From: Devosia epidermidihirudinis
GTDB taxonomy: Bacteria > Pseudomonadota > Alphaproteobacteria > Rhizobiales > Devosiaceae
Assembly: GCF_000971295.1 (NCBI RefSeq)
Contig: NZ_LANJ01000016.1
Span: forward strand, 186,001-250,000
Length of the DNA: 64,000 bases
Direction of reading: 5' to 3'
The notes beneath the pieces are model-generated. The model saw nothing but the letters and a program-made list of their open reading frames with translations, did not search any database and was not told the DNA's origin. The position numbers and the translations under genes were made by a program. Positions 35,588-44,382 of this stretch are shown in pieces; the first letter of the stretch is position 1; every line of letters starts with the position of its first letter.

Positions 35588-35662
35588 AGCATCTGTGGGG
35601 AGAAGGGATACAGTTCTGAGCATCAAGTGGGTGGAGAGACACCCCCACCCTGCTCGATGGAC

Positions 35663-35713
35663 GGACTTAGCAAGCTAAGTCCTGTCTCGCTTCCCTCCCC
35701 ACAAGGGGGAGGG
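35663..35713. repeat. two further palindromes in the pheT / nucleotidyltransferase gap
   Basis: GGACTTAG-CAAG-CTAAGTCC (35663-35682) is a perfect palindrome. CCCTCCCC (35693-35700) pairs with GGGGAGGG (35706-35713) around ACAAG. The second lies 20 bases past the pheT stop on the minus strand and may end its transcription. With the two hairpins at 35513-35587 this makes four palindromes in a 294-base gap that holds no gene. Confidence 0.6.
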
Positions 35714-35733
35714 TCGTCGACTGATGGATCGAA

Positions 35734-38157
35734 CTACGTGCGGAGCACGCCGCCGGTGGATTTGGTGACGGCGGCGACGATGGCGGACGAGACTTTTTCG
35801 ATGTCTTCGTCGGTCAGCGTCTTGTCGGTTGGCTGCAAGGTCACTTCGATGGCGACGGATTTCTTGCCTTCCCCGACATGGCTGCCTTCGAACACGTCGA
35901 ACACATTGACGTCGGTGATCAGCGCCTTATCGGCACCGCGCGCGGCGCGCAGGATCACGGCGGCGGTGACCGCCTTGTCGACCACGAAAGCGAAGTCACG
36001 GCTGAGCGGCATCAGGGCCGAGAGGTCCAGCGCGGGCTTGGTCTTGGTCGCCTTCTTGCGGGGCTCGGGAAGCGCATCGAGGTCGATCTCGAAGGCGCTG
36101 ACGGGGCCATGGATGTCGAGCTCGGCGGCCCAGGCGGGATGCAGTTCACCGAACCAGCCCAGCGTGACCTTGGGGCCGAGTGCAATGCGGCCGCCGCGAC
36201 CCGGATGGCTCCAGGCGGCGGGCTCGGGCAGAACCTGCACCTTGTCGATATCAACGCCCAGCGCGTCGAGCACGGCAGCAAGGTCGGCCTTGGCGTCGAA
36301 CACGCCAACGGCCTCGGCCTTGCCGGTCCAGTGGCGGCCTGCGCCATCGAGCTTTGCCGTGCCGGTGCGGATGCCAGTGGCATAGGTGTGCTGGCCATCT
36401 GGCGTATCGGACAGGAACACCTGACCAACTTCGAACAGACCCAGATCGGACGTGCCGCGATTGGCGTTGCGGCGCGCAGCCGCAAGCAGACCCGGCAGCA
36501 GCGATGGCCGCATGTCGGTCATGTCGGAGGCAATGGCATTGGCCAGCTGCAGGCTTTCCTGCCCACCGCCGAAACGGGTGGCTTCATCATGGGAAATGAA
36601 CGACCAAGTGACTGCCTCATCGAGACCGCGCGACGCCAGCGCCCGGCGCGCGATCCGGCGGCGGTTCTGGATCGTGGTCAGCATGCGTGGCGCCACGTGG
36701 TTGAGGCGCGGCAGCGGCTCGACGGGGACATTGTCCACGCCCACCATGCGCATCACTTCTTCCACCAGGTCGGCCTTCTGCGTCACGTCGGGGCGCCAGC
36801 TTGGCACCTTGACCGTCAGCACGTCGCCCTTGCCCGAAATCTCAAAGCCGAGGCGCGTGAGAATGGCGGTAACGATCATCGGCTCGACGGAAAGACCGGT
36901 CAGACGCTTGACCTCGGAGAGCGGGAATTCGACCACGGTATTGGGGAAGACGTCTTCGCCCGAGAACACCGGCTCCATCGGCTCGCCGCCGCAGAGTTCC
37001 AGCACCAGACGCGTCGCCAGCTCAAGGCCGGGCACGGTCAGCGCGGGATCGACATTGCGCTCGAGGCGATAGCGCGCGTCAGAAACGATGCCGGTCTTGC
37101 GGCCGGTGCGAGCGACCAGTTCTGGATCCCAGCTGGCGCATTCCATGAAGACGTTCACAGTCTCGTCGGTCGAGCCCGAGCGGATGCCGCCCATAATGCC
37201 ACCAAGGCAGAGCGGACCCTGATCGTCGGCAATGACCGTCATGGTCTCGTCGAGCGGATAGATCTTGTTGTCGAGCGCATCGAGCGTTTCGCCAGCGCGG
37301 GCATTGCGCAGCACGGGCTGGCCGACGATCTTGTCGGCGTCATAAGCGTGCAACGGACGGCCCCAGCCCAGCGACACCCAATTGGTGATGTCGACAATGG
37401 CGTTGATGGGACGCAGACCCACGGCGCGCAGACGCTGCTGCAGCCATTCGGGCGATGGACCGTTCTTGACGCCCTTGATCAGGCGGCCACCGAACTTGCG
37501 CGCGGTGTTGGGCTCGTCTGCGCCGAAAAGCTGTGGCAGTGCTGCAATCGGGCTCGGGCCCTTGGATGGGATCGGCGACATGTCGGTGGTCTTGAGCGTG
37601 CCAAGGCCATAGGCGGCCAGATCGCGCGCCACGCCATAAACGCCGGTCGCGTCACCGCGATTGGGGGTGATCGAGATGTCGAAGGTCACGCCATTAATGC
37701 CGACGAAATCGACATAGGGCACGCCGATCGGCGCATCCTCGGGCAGCTCGATAATGCCGTCGTGGTCGGTGCTCAGCTCCAGCTCGGCGGCCGAGCACAG
37801 CATGCCGTTCGACACCTGGCCACGGATATTGCCTTTGCCGATGGTCATGTCCTTGCCCGGAATATAGGTGCCGGGCGAGGCGAACACTGTCTTGAGGCCG
37901 GTGCGCGCATTGGGGGCGCCGCACACGACATCGATCAATTCGCCGGTGCCCGCATCAACCTTGCAGACGCGCAGCTTGTCGGCATTGGGGTGCTGTTCGG
38001 CCGAAACGATATGGGCGGTCACGAATGCCTTGAGCGCCGCGCCCTGCGATTCAACGCCTTCGAGCTCCAGCCCGACCAGGGTCAGCGTCTTGCCGATGTC
38101 GTCGACCGAGGCATCGGTGTCCAAATGATCCTGGAGCCAATCGAGAGTGAATTTCAT
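35734..38157 (-). CDS. pheT: phenylalanine-tRNA ligase subunit beta
   Basis: An 807-residue large subunit of the alpha2beta2 phenylalanyl-tRNA synthetase, which charges tRNA-Phe. Domains in order: an EMAP/OB-fold tRNA-binding domain (about 40-150, HIVSAEQHPNADKLRVCKVD), the B3/B4 editing domain that clears Tyr-tRNA-Phe (about 210-400), B5, a degenerate catalytic-like core, and a C-terminal anticodon-binding FDX domain (about 710-807). Length is typical. AAAGG lies eight bases before the ATG. It is separated from pheS by the ASCH-exonuclease gene, with only 11 bases between that gene and pheT. Confidence 0.96.
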   Translation of the reverse strand: MKFTLDWLQDHLDTDASVDDIGKTLTLVGLELEGVESQGAALKAFVTAHIVSAEQHPNADKLRVCKVDAGTGELIDVVCGAPNARTGLKTVFASPGTYIPGKDMTIGKGNIRGQVSNGMLCSAAELELSTDHDGIIELPEDAPIGVPYVDFVGINGVTFDISITPNRGDATGVYGVARDLAAYGLGTLKTTDMSPIPSKGPSPIAALPQLFGADEPNTARKFGGRLIKGVKNGPSPEWLQQRLRAVGLRPINAIVDITNWVSLGWGRPLHAYDADKIVGQPVLRNARAGETLDALDNKIYPLDETMTVIADDQGPLCLGGIMGGIRSGSTDETVNVFMECASWDPELVARTGRKTGIVSDARYRLERNVDPALTVPGLELATRLVLELCGGEPMEPVFSGEDVFPNTVVEFPLSEVKRLTGLSVEPMIVTAILTRLGFEISGKGDVLTVKVPSWRPDVTQKADLVEEVMRMVGVDNVPVEPLPRLNHVAPRMLTTIQNRRRIARRALASRGLDEAVTWSFISHDEATRFGGGQESLQLANAIASDMTDMRPSLLPGLLAAARRNANRGTSDLGLFEVGQVFLSDTPDGQHTYATGIRTGTAKLDGAGRHWTGKAEAVGVFDAKADLAAVLDALGVDIDKVQVLPEPAAWSHPGRGGRIALGPKVTLGWFGELHPAWAAELDIHGPVSAFEIDLDALPEPRKKATKTKPALDLSALMPLSRDFAFVVDKAVTAAVILRAARGADKALITDVNVFDVFEGSHVGEGKKSVAIEVTLQPTDKTLTDEDIEKVSSAIVAAVTKSTGGVLRT

Positions 38158-38168
38158 GGTTTTGGCCT

Positions 38169-39212
38169 TTAACGGAAGTCGCTGGCGGAGCCGGTGATGG
38201 CGGGCAACGCACGGGAGAGTTTGAACAGTTCGACAAGCACATTGGCAAAGCCGCGCGCATCGTCGATGGCTTTATGGGTGTGGGCGATATGCCCGTAGAA
38301 TTCGGCCGGCAGCTTGCTCATGCCCCAATCGAGATAGGGTGCGCCGCGCAGGGTTCCGGCCATGGTGTAGAGGCAGACGCCGCCGCCTCGGAAAATCTGG
38401 CGCTGCTTGAACGGACCGCTCAGCACGCGGGTGCCAGCGAATTCATCCAGATAGTGATCCATCCACAGCCCATCAAAGATCATCGGCGCGGCGACGAACA
38501 CTTTTGGGCCGGGCAGGGCTTCCACCCAATCGGCAAAGCGCGGCATCACCACCGATGGCGCTTCGGCATTGGCGGTGGTTGCCGCCCATGCCTCGGGCTG
38601 GGTTTCCCACCAGGCCATGGTCTGCTCATTGGTGGTGCGATCAGCGCGCTGGGTCAATTGCGCCTCGAACTCGCCATGGCGCGTGCCATCGGCTTCGATG
38701 GCCACCGATGCAAAGCTCAGCATGGAATTGTGCAGCGGCGTTGGCCCGTCGCTTTCGATATCGGTGACGATAAAGATCGGCGAAGCGACCTGATTGTAGA
38801 CCGCGCGTCCAGCCGGCAGCACTTCGACCAGCCGGAACCGCTCGCAGGCGAGTTCCATGTCCGGCGAGAAGCCACCATTGCGGGCAAAATAGGCCTCGTG
38901 CTCGGCCCGCCATTTGGCATAGGGGCCTTCGCCTTCCCGGTCGCTGAATTCAGGCGTGACAGCGTCGAAGCGCACGATCTCGACCGACAGCGTTTCGATA
39001 ACGGCAGCAGGCTCGCCCGCCCCGTTCAGCACCACATCGCGCCGACCGGCCACAGGCAGCGGCTCCTTGCCCGGACCAAAATCGCGCACGGCGCCGCAGG
39101 TCGCGGTCTTTTCACCAGTGAGCACCAGCGCCAGCAAAGCGTCAGCCAGCTCGGGGGAATCCCCGAAGCTGAACTGGTTGGCATTGGCATAGTGGGCGGG
39201 GAGTGCAGCCAT
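38169..39212 (-). CDS. fusion of an ASCH domain with a DEDDh 3'-5' exonuclease
   Basis: A 347-residue two-domain protein that I cannot match to a named gene. Residues about 11-133 form an ASCH domain: FSFGDSPELADALLALVLTG, then EKTATCG with Lys35 and Thr38, and Glu73 in AVIETLSVEI. Lys-x-x-Thr plus a later Glu is the active-site pattern of the E. coli ASCH protein YqfB, an N4-acetylcytidine amidohydrolase. After a linker of about 12 residues, 146-330 form a DnaQ-like exonuclease: Asp151 and Glu153 (FIVTDIESDGPTP), Asp247 (MIFDGLWM) and His313/Asp318 (HKAIDDA). All key residues of both domains are present. It begins six bases after pheS and ends 11 bases before pheT. A role in turnover of modified RNA is inference. 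Confidence 0.88.
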   Translation of the reverse strand: MAALPAHYANANQFSFGDSPELADALLALVLTGEKTATCGAVRDFGPGKEPLPVAGRRDVVLNGAGEPAAVIETLSVEIVRFDAVTPEFSDREGEGPYAKWRAEHEAYFARNGGFSPDMELACERFRLVEVLPAGRAVYNQVASPIFIVTDIESDGPTPLHNSMLSFASVAIEADGTRHGEFEAQLTQRADRTTNEQTMAWWETQPEAWAATTANAEAPSVVMPRFADWVEALPGPKVFVAAPMIFDGLWMDHYLDEFAGTRVLSGPFKQRQIFRGGGVCLYTMAGTLRGAPYLDWGMSKLPAEFYGHIAHTHKAIDDARGFANVLVELFKLSRALPAITGSASDFR

Positions 39213-39218
39213 GGTGGA

Positions 39219-40349
39219 TTAGCTGCTCAGCCCGCCAAACAGGGTCGGCAGATCGAGCGGGCGGAAGCCGTAATGGTCGAGCCAGCGCTGGTCACCATCA
39301 AAGAAGGCGCGCAGGTCGGGCATGCCGTATTTCAGCATGGCGATGCGATCGATACCCATTCCCCAGGCAAAGCCCTGATAGACATCGGGATCGAGCCCCG
39401 CGCTGCGGATCACATTGGGGTGGACCATGCCGCAGCCCAGGATTTCCAGCCAGTCATTGCCTTCGCCGATCTTGACCTCATTGCCCGACCGATCGCACTG
39501 CACGTCGACTTCCATCGATGGCTCGGTGAAGGGGAAGAAGCTGGGGCGGAAGCGCAGGGTGACGTTGGGCACTTCGAAATAGGCCTTGAGGAATTCCTCA
39601 AGCACCCAGCGGAGTTGTCCAATGTGACTGGATTTATCGATGACGAGACCTTCCACCTGATGGAACATCGGGGTGTGGGTCTGATCGCTGTCATTGCGAT
39701 AGGTGCGGCCGGGAATGACCACGCGGATCGGTGGCTCCATGGCCGGGGTCATGTAGCTGGCGGCAGGCTTTTCATTGGTCTGCTGCATGACGCGGACCTG
39801 CACCGGCGAGGTGTGGGTGCGCAGCACCTTTTTCACGCCATCCGCACCGGGCTTCATGAAGAACGTGTCGTGCATCTCGCGGGCCGGGTGGCCTTCGGGG
39901 AAATTCAGCGCGGTGAAGTTGTAATAGTCGGTCTCGATGTCGGGGCCTTCGGCAATCGAGAACCCCATATCCGAGAAGATCGCCGTGATCTCGTCAATGG
40001 TCTGGCTGATCGGGTGAATGCGGCCGCGCGCGGTGGGGGCAGGCTGCAGCGGCAGGGTGATGTCGACGGTTTCAGCGGCAAGGCGGGCATTGAGAGCGGC
40101 GGACTTCAGCGTCGCGCTCTTGGCCTCGATCAGGCCAGCGATTTCGACCTTGAGGCCGTTAATAGCGGGACCAGCCGACTTGCGGTCTTCAGCGGCCATG
40201 GAGCCCAGCGAGGCGAGCAGGGCCGAAACACTGCCCTTCTTGCCAAGGGCTGCAACACGCACCGTATCGAGCGCGGCTTCATCGCCAGCAGCAGAAATTG
40301 CGGCCGAGAGCTCGGCGCGGAGGGTGGCGATCTGGTTCTCGAGGGACAT
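39219..40349 (-). CDS. pheS: phenylalanine-tRNA ligase subunit alpha
   Basis: A 376-residue catalytic subunit. An N-terminal coiled coil (about 1-85) binds tRNA. The class II core shows motif 2 in [20 protein letters not shown], with HQVEGLVID, and motif 3 in [14 protein letters not shown]. The Phe pocket region [16 protein letters not shown] is intact. It follows rplT after a 250-base gap that contains a terminator and a composite repeat, so it probably has its own promoter. Downstream genes in the unit are the ASCH-exonuclease fusion and pheT. Confidence 0.97.
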   Translation of the reverse strand: MSLENQIATLRAELSAAISAAGDEAALDTVRVAALGKKGSVSALLASLGSMAAEDRKSAGPAINGLKVEIAGLIEAKSATLKSAALNARLAAETVDITLPLQPAPTARGRIHPISQTIDEITAIFSDMGFSIAEGPDIETDYYNFTALNFPEGHPAREMHDTFFMKPGADGVKKVLRTHTSPVQVRVMQQTNEKPAASYMTPAMEPPIRVVIPGRTYRNDSDQTHTPMFHQVEGLVIDKSSHIGQLRWVLEEFLKAYFEVPNVTLRFRPSFFPFTEPSMEVDVQCDRSGNEVKIGEGNDWLEILGCGMVHPNVIRSAGLDPDVYQGFAWGMGIDRIAMLKYGMPDLRAFFDGDQRWLDHYGFRPLDLPTLFGGLSS

Positions 40350-40372
40350 GCGCGGGTTCTCGTTTTTCAGTA

Positions 40373-40459
40373 GCCCTCATCCTGAGCTTGTCGAAGGGCG
40401 AGGGCGTGGCACGATCTCACGTACCCGACCTCGTGGTTCGACAGGCTCACCATGAGGTC
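40373..40459. repeat. composite inverted repeat, copy A
   Basis: Two 33-base arms (40373-40405 and 40427-40459) are separated by 21 bases. The left arm carries CTCATCCTGAGCTTGTCGAA; the right arm, read on the other strand, carries CTCATGGTGAGCCTGTCGAA. The arms are imperfect inverted copies of each other and each is itself partly palindromic. The same element occurs at 62301-62393, so this is a dispersed repeat. It lies just upstream of pheS. Confidence 0.85.
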
Positions 40460-40523
40460 TCATGGGTGTCGGCGTGGTTGATCTCCTGGTTCACAGGGGA
40501 TCCAAAAACTCTGTGGGCTATAG

Positions 40524-40572
40524 ACCAAAACAAAACGCCCCACGCCAGCCCTTTCGGGATAGCGCAAGGCGT
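40524..40572 (-). terminator. probable terminator after rplT
   Basis: On the minus strand an imperfect hairpin (40535-40572, closed by ACGCC/GGCGT-type arms around CCC-GAAA-GGG) is followed by TTTTGTTTTGG. It lies 28 bases beyond the rplT stop codon. Confidence 0.55.
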
Positions 40573-40599
40573 CATTTTTAGCCTCAGCGATGCTGAAGA

Positions 40600-41004
40600 T
40601 TAGGCAGCAGTAACGCGAGCGTGGGTCGTAGCGTCGATCGCTTCGAGATACGCAAGTGCAGCCTTGGCCTTTTCGACCAGCACGCCGAACGCTTCTGGCT
40701 GGGTGATCGCGAGATCGCTCAGCACCTTGCGGTCAACGGCAACCTCAGCCTTGCTGAGGCCGTCGATAAATCGGCCATAGGTCAGTCCGTAATCACGCAC
40801 TGCTGCGTTGATACGCTGGATCCACAGAGCGCGGAAATTGCGCTTCTTGACGCGACGATCGCGGTACGCGTACTGGCCGGCCTTTTCGACGGCCTGCTTG
40901 GCGATACGGATCGTAGACTTACGGCGGCCATAATAGCCCTCCGCAGCCTTCAAAACCTTCTTATGACGGGCGTGATTGGTAACGCCTCTTTTAACGCGTG
41001 ACAT
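40600..41004 (-). CDS. rplT: 50S ribosomal protein L20
   Basis: A 134-residue ribosomal protein that binds 23S rRNA and is needed early in large-subunit assembly. The basic N-terminus ([18 protein letters not shown]), the [19 protein letters not shown] helix and [20 protein letters not shown] are characteristic. The C-terminus is slightly extended compared with the 118-residue E. coli protein, as usual in alphaproteobacteria. AAGGGAAG precedes the ATG. It follows rpmI after 20 bases. Confidence 0.97.
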   Translation of the reverse strand: MSRVKRGVTNHARHKKVLKAAEGYYGRRKSTIRIAKQAVEKAGQYAYRDRRVKKRNFRALWIQRINAAVRDYGLTYGRFIDGLSKAEVAVDRKVLSDLAITQPEAFGVLVEKAKAALAYLEAIDATTHARVTAA

Positions 41005-41024
41005 GTGTCAGCTTCCCTTCAGCG

Positions 41025-41225
41025 TTAGCGGTTGTACGGCATGTACCACTTCACCAGACCCTCGTCGCCCTTGGACAGGATCTTGGTGCCGCGGTTAGTA
41101 CGGATGTACTTGGCGTTGTGGTTGATCAAGCGGTGACGCTTGCCTGCGACGCCTGCCTTAACGCGACCGGTCGCTGTGAAGCTGAAGCGCTTTTTGGCGC
41201 CAGACTTCGTCTTCATCTTGGGCAT
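41025..41225 (-). CDS. rpmI: 50S ribosomal protein L35
   Basis: A 66-residue, strongly basic ribosomal protein with the standard start [19 protein letters not shown] and KAGKRHRL-type core (here [12 protein letters not shown]). AAAGGACC precedes the ATG. It forms a two-gene unit with rplT. The translation initiation factor gene infC, which lies just upstream of rpmI in many bacteria, is not here; an MFS transporter gene occupies the next position. Confidence 0.97.
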   Translation of the reverse strand: MPKMKTKSGAKKRFSFTATGRVKAGVAGKRHRLINHNAKYIRTNRGTKILSKGDEGLVKWYMPYNR

Positions 41226-41364
41226 TTTGCGGGTCCTTTAGAGTAGTTTGGATGGATTTGGGCCCATCGCATTCAAAGATCGCCACGGCATGCCTTTTGG
41301 CCGGGCGATCCGGAGAAGTGGGCTCTATAGGAGGAAAGCGGCGGGGTGGCAAGCCCCGGCCGCC

Positions 41365-42879
41365 TCAATGTGCACTGATCTCGCCCACTGGTTCGCGATA
41401 ATTGCGCAGGGCAATCAGCACCACCACAGCCAGAATACCGATGAGGCTGGCCGCTGTCAGCAGCACCATGGCATGCGCATCGGAAAACGCATTCCGCGCC
41501 GCCTCGATCAGCGCCAGTCCATCGGCGCCGCCTACCTGTCCGGCCGCCGTCATGGTTTCCCCGATCGAATGGCTGGCATTGGCGGGCAGGTCGACAAGGC
41601 CGGACGGCAAACGAATGGCCGCGGCATAGCTGGCCGACAGCAGCACCCCAAAGAAGGTGATGCCGAGACCGGCCCCCAGCTCATAGCCGGTGGCTTCGAG
41701 CGAGCCCGCCGCGCCGGCCTTTTCGATGGGGGCGCTGCCCATGATGGCGATGGACGATGCGGTCAGGCCAATGCTGAGCGACAGGCCCAGTGTGACCATG
41801 AGGGCAATCACGCCAATCCCGGGATTGTGGAAGTCACTGAGCCCGAGCCCGGCAAGACTTGCTGCGGCAACAGCCAGCGACAGCACGGCCACCGCGCGTA
41901 AGCCCACCGCAGAGGTGAGATACCCCGCCAGCGGTCCACCCAAGGCCGAGGCGATCACCAGCGGCATCATGAACAGGCCCGCTTCAAGCGGCGAGCGTCC
42001 GACGACGAATTGCAGCTCTTGCGCGATGGTCAGCTCGACGCCAGCGAGGGAACCCGAGACGATCAGGGCAATGACCATGCCCATGCTGATCGCCGGACGA
42101 GCGAACAGGGTGAGGTCGAGCATGGGCGAAGTCGACCGCAATTGCTGGCGCGCGAAGAGAACGAGCAGAGCCAGCCCGGCCACCAACGTTACGCCGGTGA
42201 TCAGCGGTGAGGTGCCGCTCTTGAAGCCGGACTTGATGGCGTAGACCGTGGCGATCAGCCCGGCGATCAGCAGCAGGGCCTGACCGATGGTCCAGTTGCC
42301 GCCGCCATCAGGCTTGCGCTTTGGCACGGTGAAATAGGCCAGCGGCCAAACGATCAGCATCACCGGCACATTGATCAAAAAGACCGAGCCCCACCAGAAA
42401 TGCTCCAGCAGAAAGCCGCCCGCCAGCGGACCCATCGCGGCACCGGCCGAGCCGACCGTACCCCACAGGCCCAGCGCAATGCCGCGCTCGCGGCTGTCCT
42501 CGAATGTGTGGCGAATGGTGGCCAGAATGGATGGCATAACCATCGACGCGCCAAAGGCCAGCACCACGCGAGCGCCGATCAGCATGGCGGCACTGGGCGC
42601 AAAAGCGGCGGCAATCGAGGCAAGGAGGAAGATCACCAGACCCGTCAGCAGCATGCGGCGATGGCCGATCTTGTCGGCCAGGGTGCCCATGGGCACAAGC
42701 AAGCCCGCCATCATCAGCGGATAGATGTCGATGATCCACAATATCTCCGTACCCGTTGCGCCGAGGGCCAGCGTCAGCGAGGGAACAGCGATATGCAGGA
42801 TCGTCATGTCGATCACGATGGGCGTAAACGCCAGCATGACGGCAAGCAGGACGAGCCAGCGGTTGCGGGGGGAAGACAT
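41365..42879 (-). CDS. MFS multidrug transporter, DHA2 (14-helix) type
   Basis: A 504-residue transporter with about 14 predicted membrane helices. The loop-2/3 motif GTLADKIGHRRMLLTG (motif A) and LWIIDIYPLMMAGLLVPMG early in the protein fit the EmrB/QacA drug:H+ antiporter group; VVLAFGASMVMPSILATI is motif B/C-like. I choose ATG 42879, which has AGAGG at good spacing; the open frame before it overlaps the divergent regulator. The TetR-type gene transcribed in the opposite direction, with palindromes between, indicates substrate-induced derepression. The substrate is unknown. Confidence 0.9.
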   Translation of the reverse strand: MSSPRNRWLVLLAVMLAFTPIVIDMTILHIAVPSLTLALGATGTEILWIIDIYPLMMAGLLVPMGTLADKIGHRRMLLTGLVIFLLASIAAAFAPSAAMLIGARVVLAFGASMVMPSILATIRHTFEDSRERGIALGLWGTVGSAGAAMGPLAGGFLLEHFWWGSVFLINVPVMLIVWPLAYFTVPKRKPDGGGNWTIGQALLLIAGLIATVYAIKSGFKSGTSPLITGVTLVAGLALLVLFARQQLRSTSPMLDLTLFARPAISMGMVIALIVSGSLAGVELTIAQELQFVVGRSPLEAGLFMMPLVIASALGGPLAGYLTSAVGLRAVAVLSLAVAAASLAGLGLSDFHNPGIGVIALMVTLGLSLSIGLTASSIAIMGSAPIEKAGAAGSLEATGYELGAGLGITFFGVLLSASYAAAIRLPSGLVDLPANASHSIGETMTAAGQVGGADGLALIEAARNAFSDAHAMVLLTAASLIGILAVVVLIALRNYREPVGEISAH

Positions 42880-42927
42880 CAAAAACCTCTTGGCGTTGGC
42901 AATAATCGATTGAGATAAAACGAGGTC

Positions 42928-42950
42928 CGGATATATATCCGTCCAGACGG
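42928..42950. promoter_or_regulatory. candidate TetR-family operator
   Basis: Two overlapping palindromes lie in the 88-base space between the divergent MFS and TetR genes: CGGATATATATCCG (42928-42941) and CCGTC-CA-GACGG (42939-42950). Position and symmetry suit a TetR-family dimer site controlling both genes. Confidence 0.55.
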
Positions 42951-42967
42951 TTTGAAAAGAGACGAAA

Positions 42968-43513
42968 ATGGGTCGACGCCAGACAATTGATCGCGGTGCC
43001 TTGCTTGACGCGGCCGAAAAAGTCGTGCTCCGCGACGGCCCGGCCAGCCTCACCATGGATGCCGTGGCCAAGGAGGCCGGGGTCAGCAAGGGCGGCGTGC
43101 TCTATGCCTTTGTCACCAAGGACGCGCTGATCGATGCGCTGATGGGGCGGGTCTTTGACTCCTATGACAGGTTGGTCGCCGACTACCTGGCGCGCGAAGG
43201 CGGGTTGCCGCACGCCCAGATCCGCGCCCATGTCGATGCCAATCGGCATGAGGACGCGGCGACCCATGCCCGGGGCATTGCGCTGATGGCCAGCTTCATC
43301 CGTTCCCCCGCCTATCAGGAGAGCTCGCGGGCGTTTTATCGCGACTTGTTCAGTCAAATAGACCCAGCGACTGAGCGTGGCCGCAAGGCACGCCTGGCGC
43401 TGCTGGCGGTCGAAGGGGCGTTCGTGGTGCGCGGCTTTGCGTTCTACCCGTTCAGCGATGCCGAATGGCAGTCCATCCACGACGATATCGTCAGCCTGCT
43501 GCTCGAAGGCTAG
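42968..43513 (+). CDS. TetR/AcrR family transcriptional regulator
   Basis: A 181-residue repressor. The N-terminal helix-turn-helix is clear (LLDAAEKVVLRDGPASLTMD, then VAKEAGVSKGGVLYAFVTKD). The C-terminal helical domain, which binds an inducer, shows no motif tied to a known ligand. It is divergent from the MFS pump and probably represses it and itself through the palindromes at 42928-42950. Its TAG stop shares the bases CTAG with the stop of the convergent glycosyltransferase gene. Confidence 0.9.
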   Translation: MGRRQTIDRGALLDAAEKVVLRDGPASLTMDAVAKEAGVSKGGVLYAFVTKDALIDALMGRVFDSYDRLVADYLAREGGLPHAQIRAHVDANRHEDAATHARGIALMASFIRSPAYQESSRAFYRDLFSQIDPATERGRKARLALLAVEGAFVVRGFAFYPFSDAEWQSIHDDIVSLLLEG

Positions 43514-44352
43514 GGGCGCGCCGCCAGCATGGGTTCGAGGTGATCCTCGAACAGCAGGCCCGGTTGGGCCGCCAGTGCGTCGCCATAGAGCGCCTCGGCT
43601 TCCAGCGATATGCGCAGGAACGCGGCGACGCCGTCGACCTCTTTTGCCGGCAGGCCGTAGTAGCCGGTTTCCAGCCGGCGCAGGATTTCCTGCTTGGAGC
43701 GGATCATACCCGCCGCGACATTGGCGCCATTGCTCATCGAGCTTGAGCGCTTGATGTAGTCATGCAGCGGCGTGCCCAGATGCAGCGAGGTTGGCGTGGT
43801 CCGGTAGAGTTGCAGCAGGAATTCCAGATCCGTCATATTGCTCATGGTCGGATCGTAGCGACCGTCAGCGCGTCGACGGTCCCAGACCAGCATGGAATCC
43901 ATGGACAGACTCACCGCCTTGTGGGTGCCCGGTGTCAGCACGCGGTCAGTGCCGTTTCCGACAAAGCGCAGATGCTCGAAGCGGTCGGTCATCACGTCGA
44001 GCGCTGTCGTCACAATGGCGTGCTCGGCAAGCCCCGCCACGGCGCGTTCAAGCTTGGTGGGCTTTAGGCGGTCATCCGCATCAAGGATCGCCGCATAGGG
44101 GGCTTCGATCTGCTCCAGCGCCACGTTGCGCGTGCGCGATGCCCCCAGTCCGACGCCGCCGCTGCTGAGATGGCGGATACGCGCGTCGGCGATCCCGGCT
44201 TGTGCGAGGAACGCTGCATAATCCACGTCGTCATCGGCTATCAGCCAGAGCTGCCAGTCCTGGTAGGTCTGGTCCAGCACGCTTTGCACTGTCGTGACGA
44301 TGGTGTCCTGGGCGTTCCAGGCGGGGGTAATGACGGCGATGGTCTGGCTCAT
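43510..44352 (-). CDS. glycosyltransferase family 2 protein
   Basis: A 280-residue GT-A fold transferase. The N-terminal nucleotide-sugar domain shows IAVITPAWNAQDTIVTTVQS, QTYQDWQLWLIADDD, and the metal-binding DxD as AAILDADDRLKPTK. No membrane helix is visible, so it is probably cytoplasmic or peripheral. Start ATG 44352 is taken because the open frame before it would run into the divergent hsp20 leader; GAGAG lies upstream. No other sugar-biosynthesis gene is adjacent, so the acceptor is unknown. Confidence 0.85.
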   Translation of the reverse strand: MSQTIAVITPAWNAQDTIVTTVQSVLDQTYQDWQLWLIADDDVDYAAFLAQAGIADARIRHLSSGGVGLGASRTRNVALEQIEAPYAAILDADDRLKPTKLERAVAGLAEHAIVTTALDVMTDRFEHLRFVGNGTDRVLTPGTHKAVSLSMDSMLVWDRRRADGRYDPTMSNMTDLEFLLQLYRTTPTSLHLGTPLHDYIKRSSSMSNGANVAAGMIRSKQEILRRLETGYYGLPAKEVDGVAAFLRISLEAEALYGDALAAQPGLLFEDHLEPMLAARP

Positions 44353-44382
44353 CTGGCGCTCTCGAACCGTCGTGCAAACGGT

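Noticed and set aside
35878-38172. Long open frame on the plus strand opposite pheT (about 760 codons)
   Set aside because: It mirrors pheT codon by codon, has a composition rich in Gly, Arg, His and Gln with no domain, and arises from third-position GC bias on the opposite strand.
38740-38800. Possible frameshift or gene junction between the ASCH and exonuclease domains
   Set aside because: The frame is continuous, no stop or ribosome site and ATG lies at the boundary, and both domains keep their key residues, so I read it as a genuine fusion.
38274-40373. Long open frame on the plus strand opposite pheS and the ASCH-exonuclease gene (about 700 codons)
   Set aside because: Antisense shadow of two clear genes; no recognisable domain or ribosome site.
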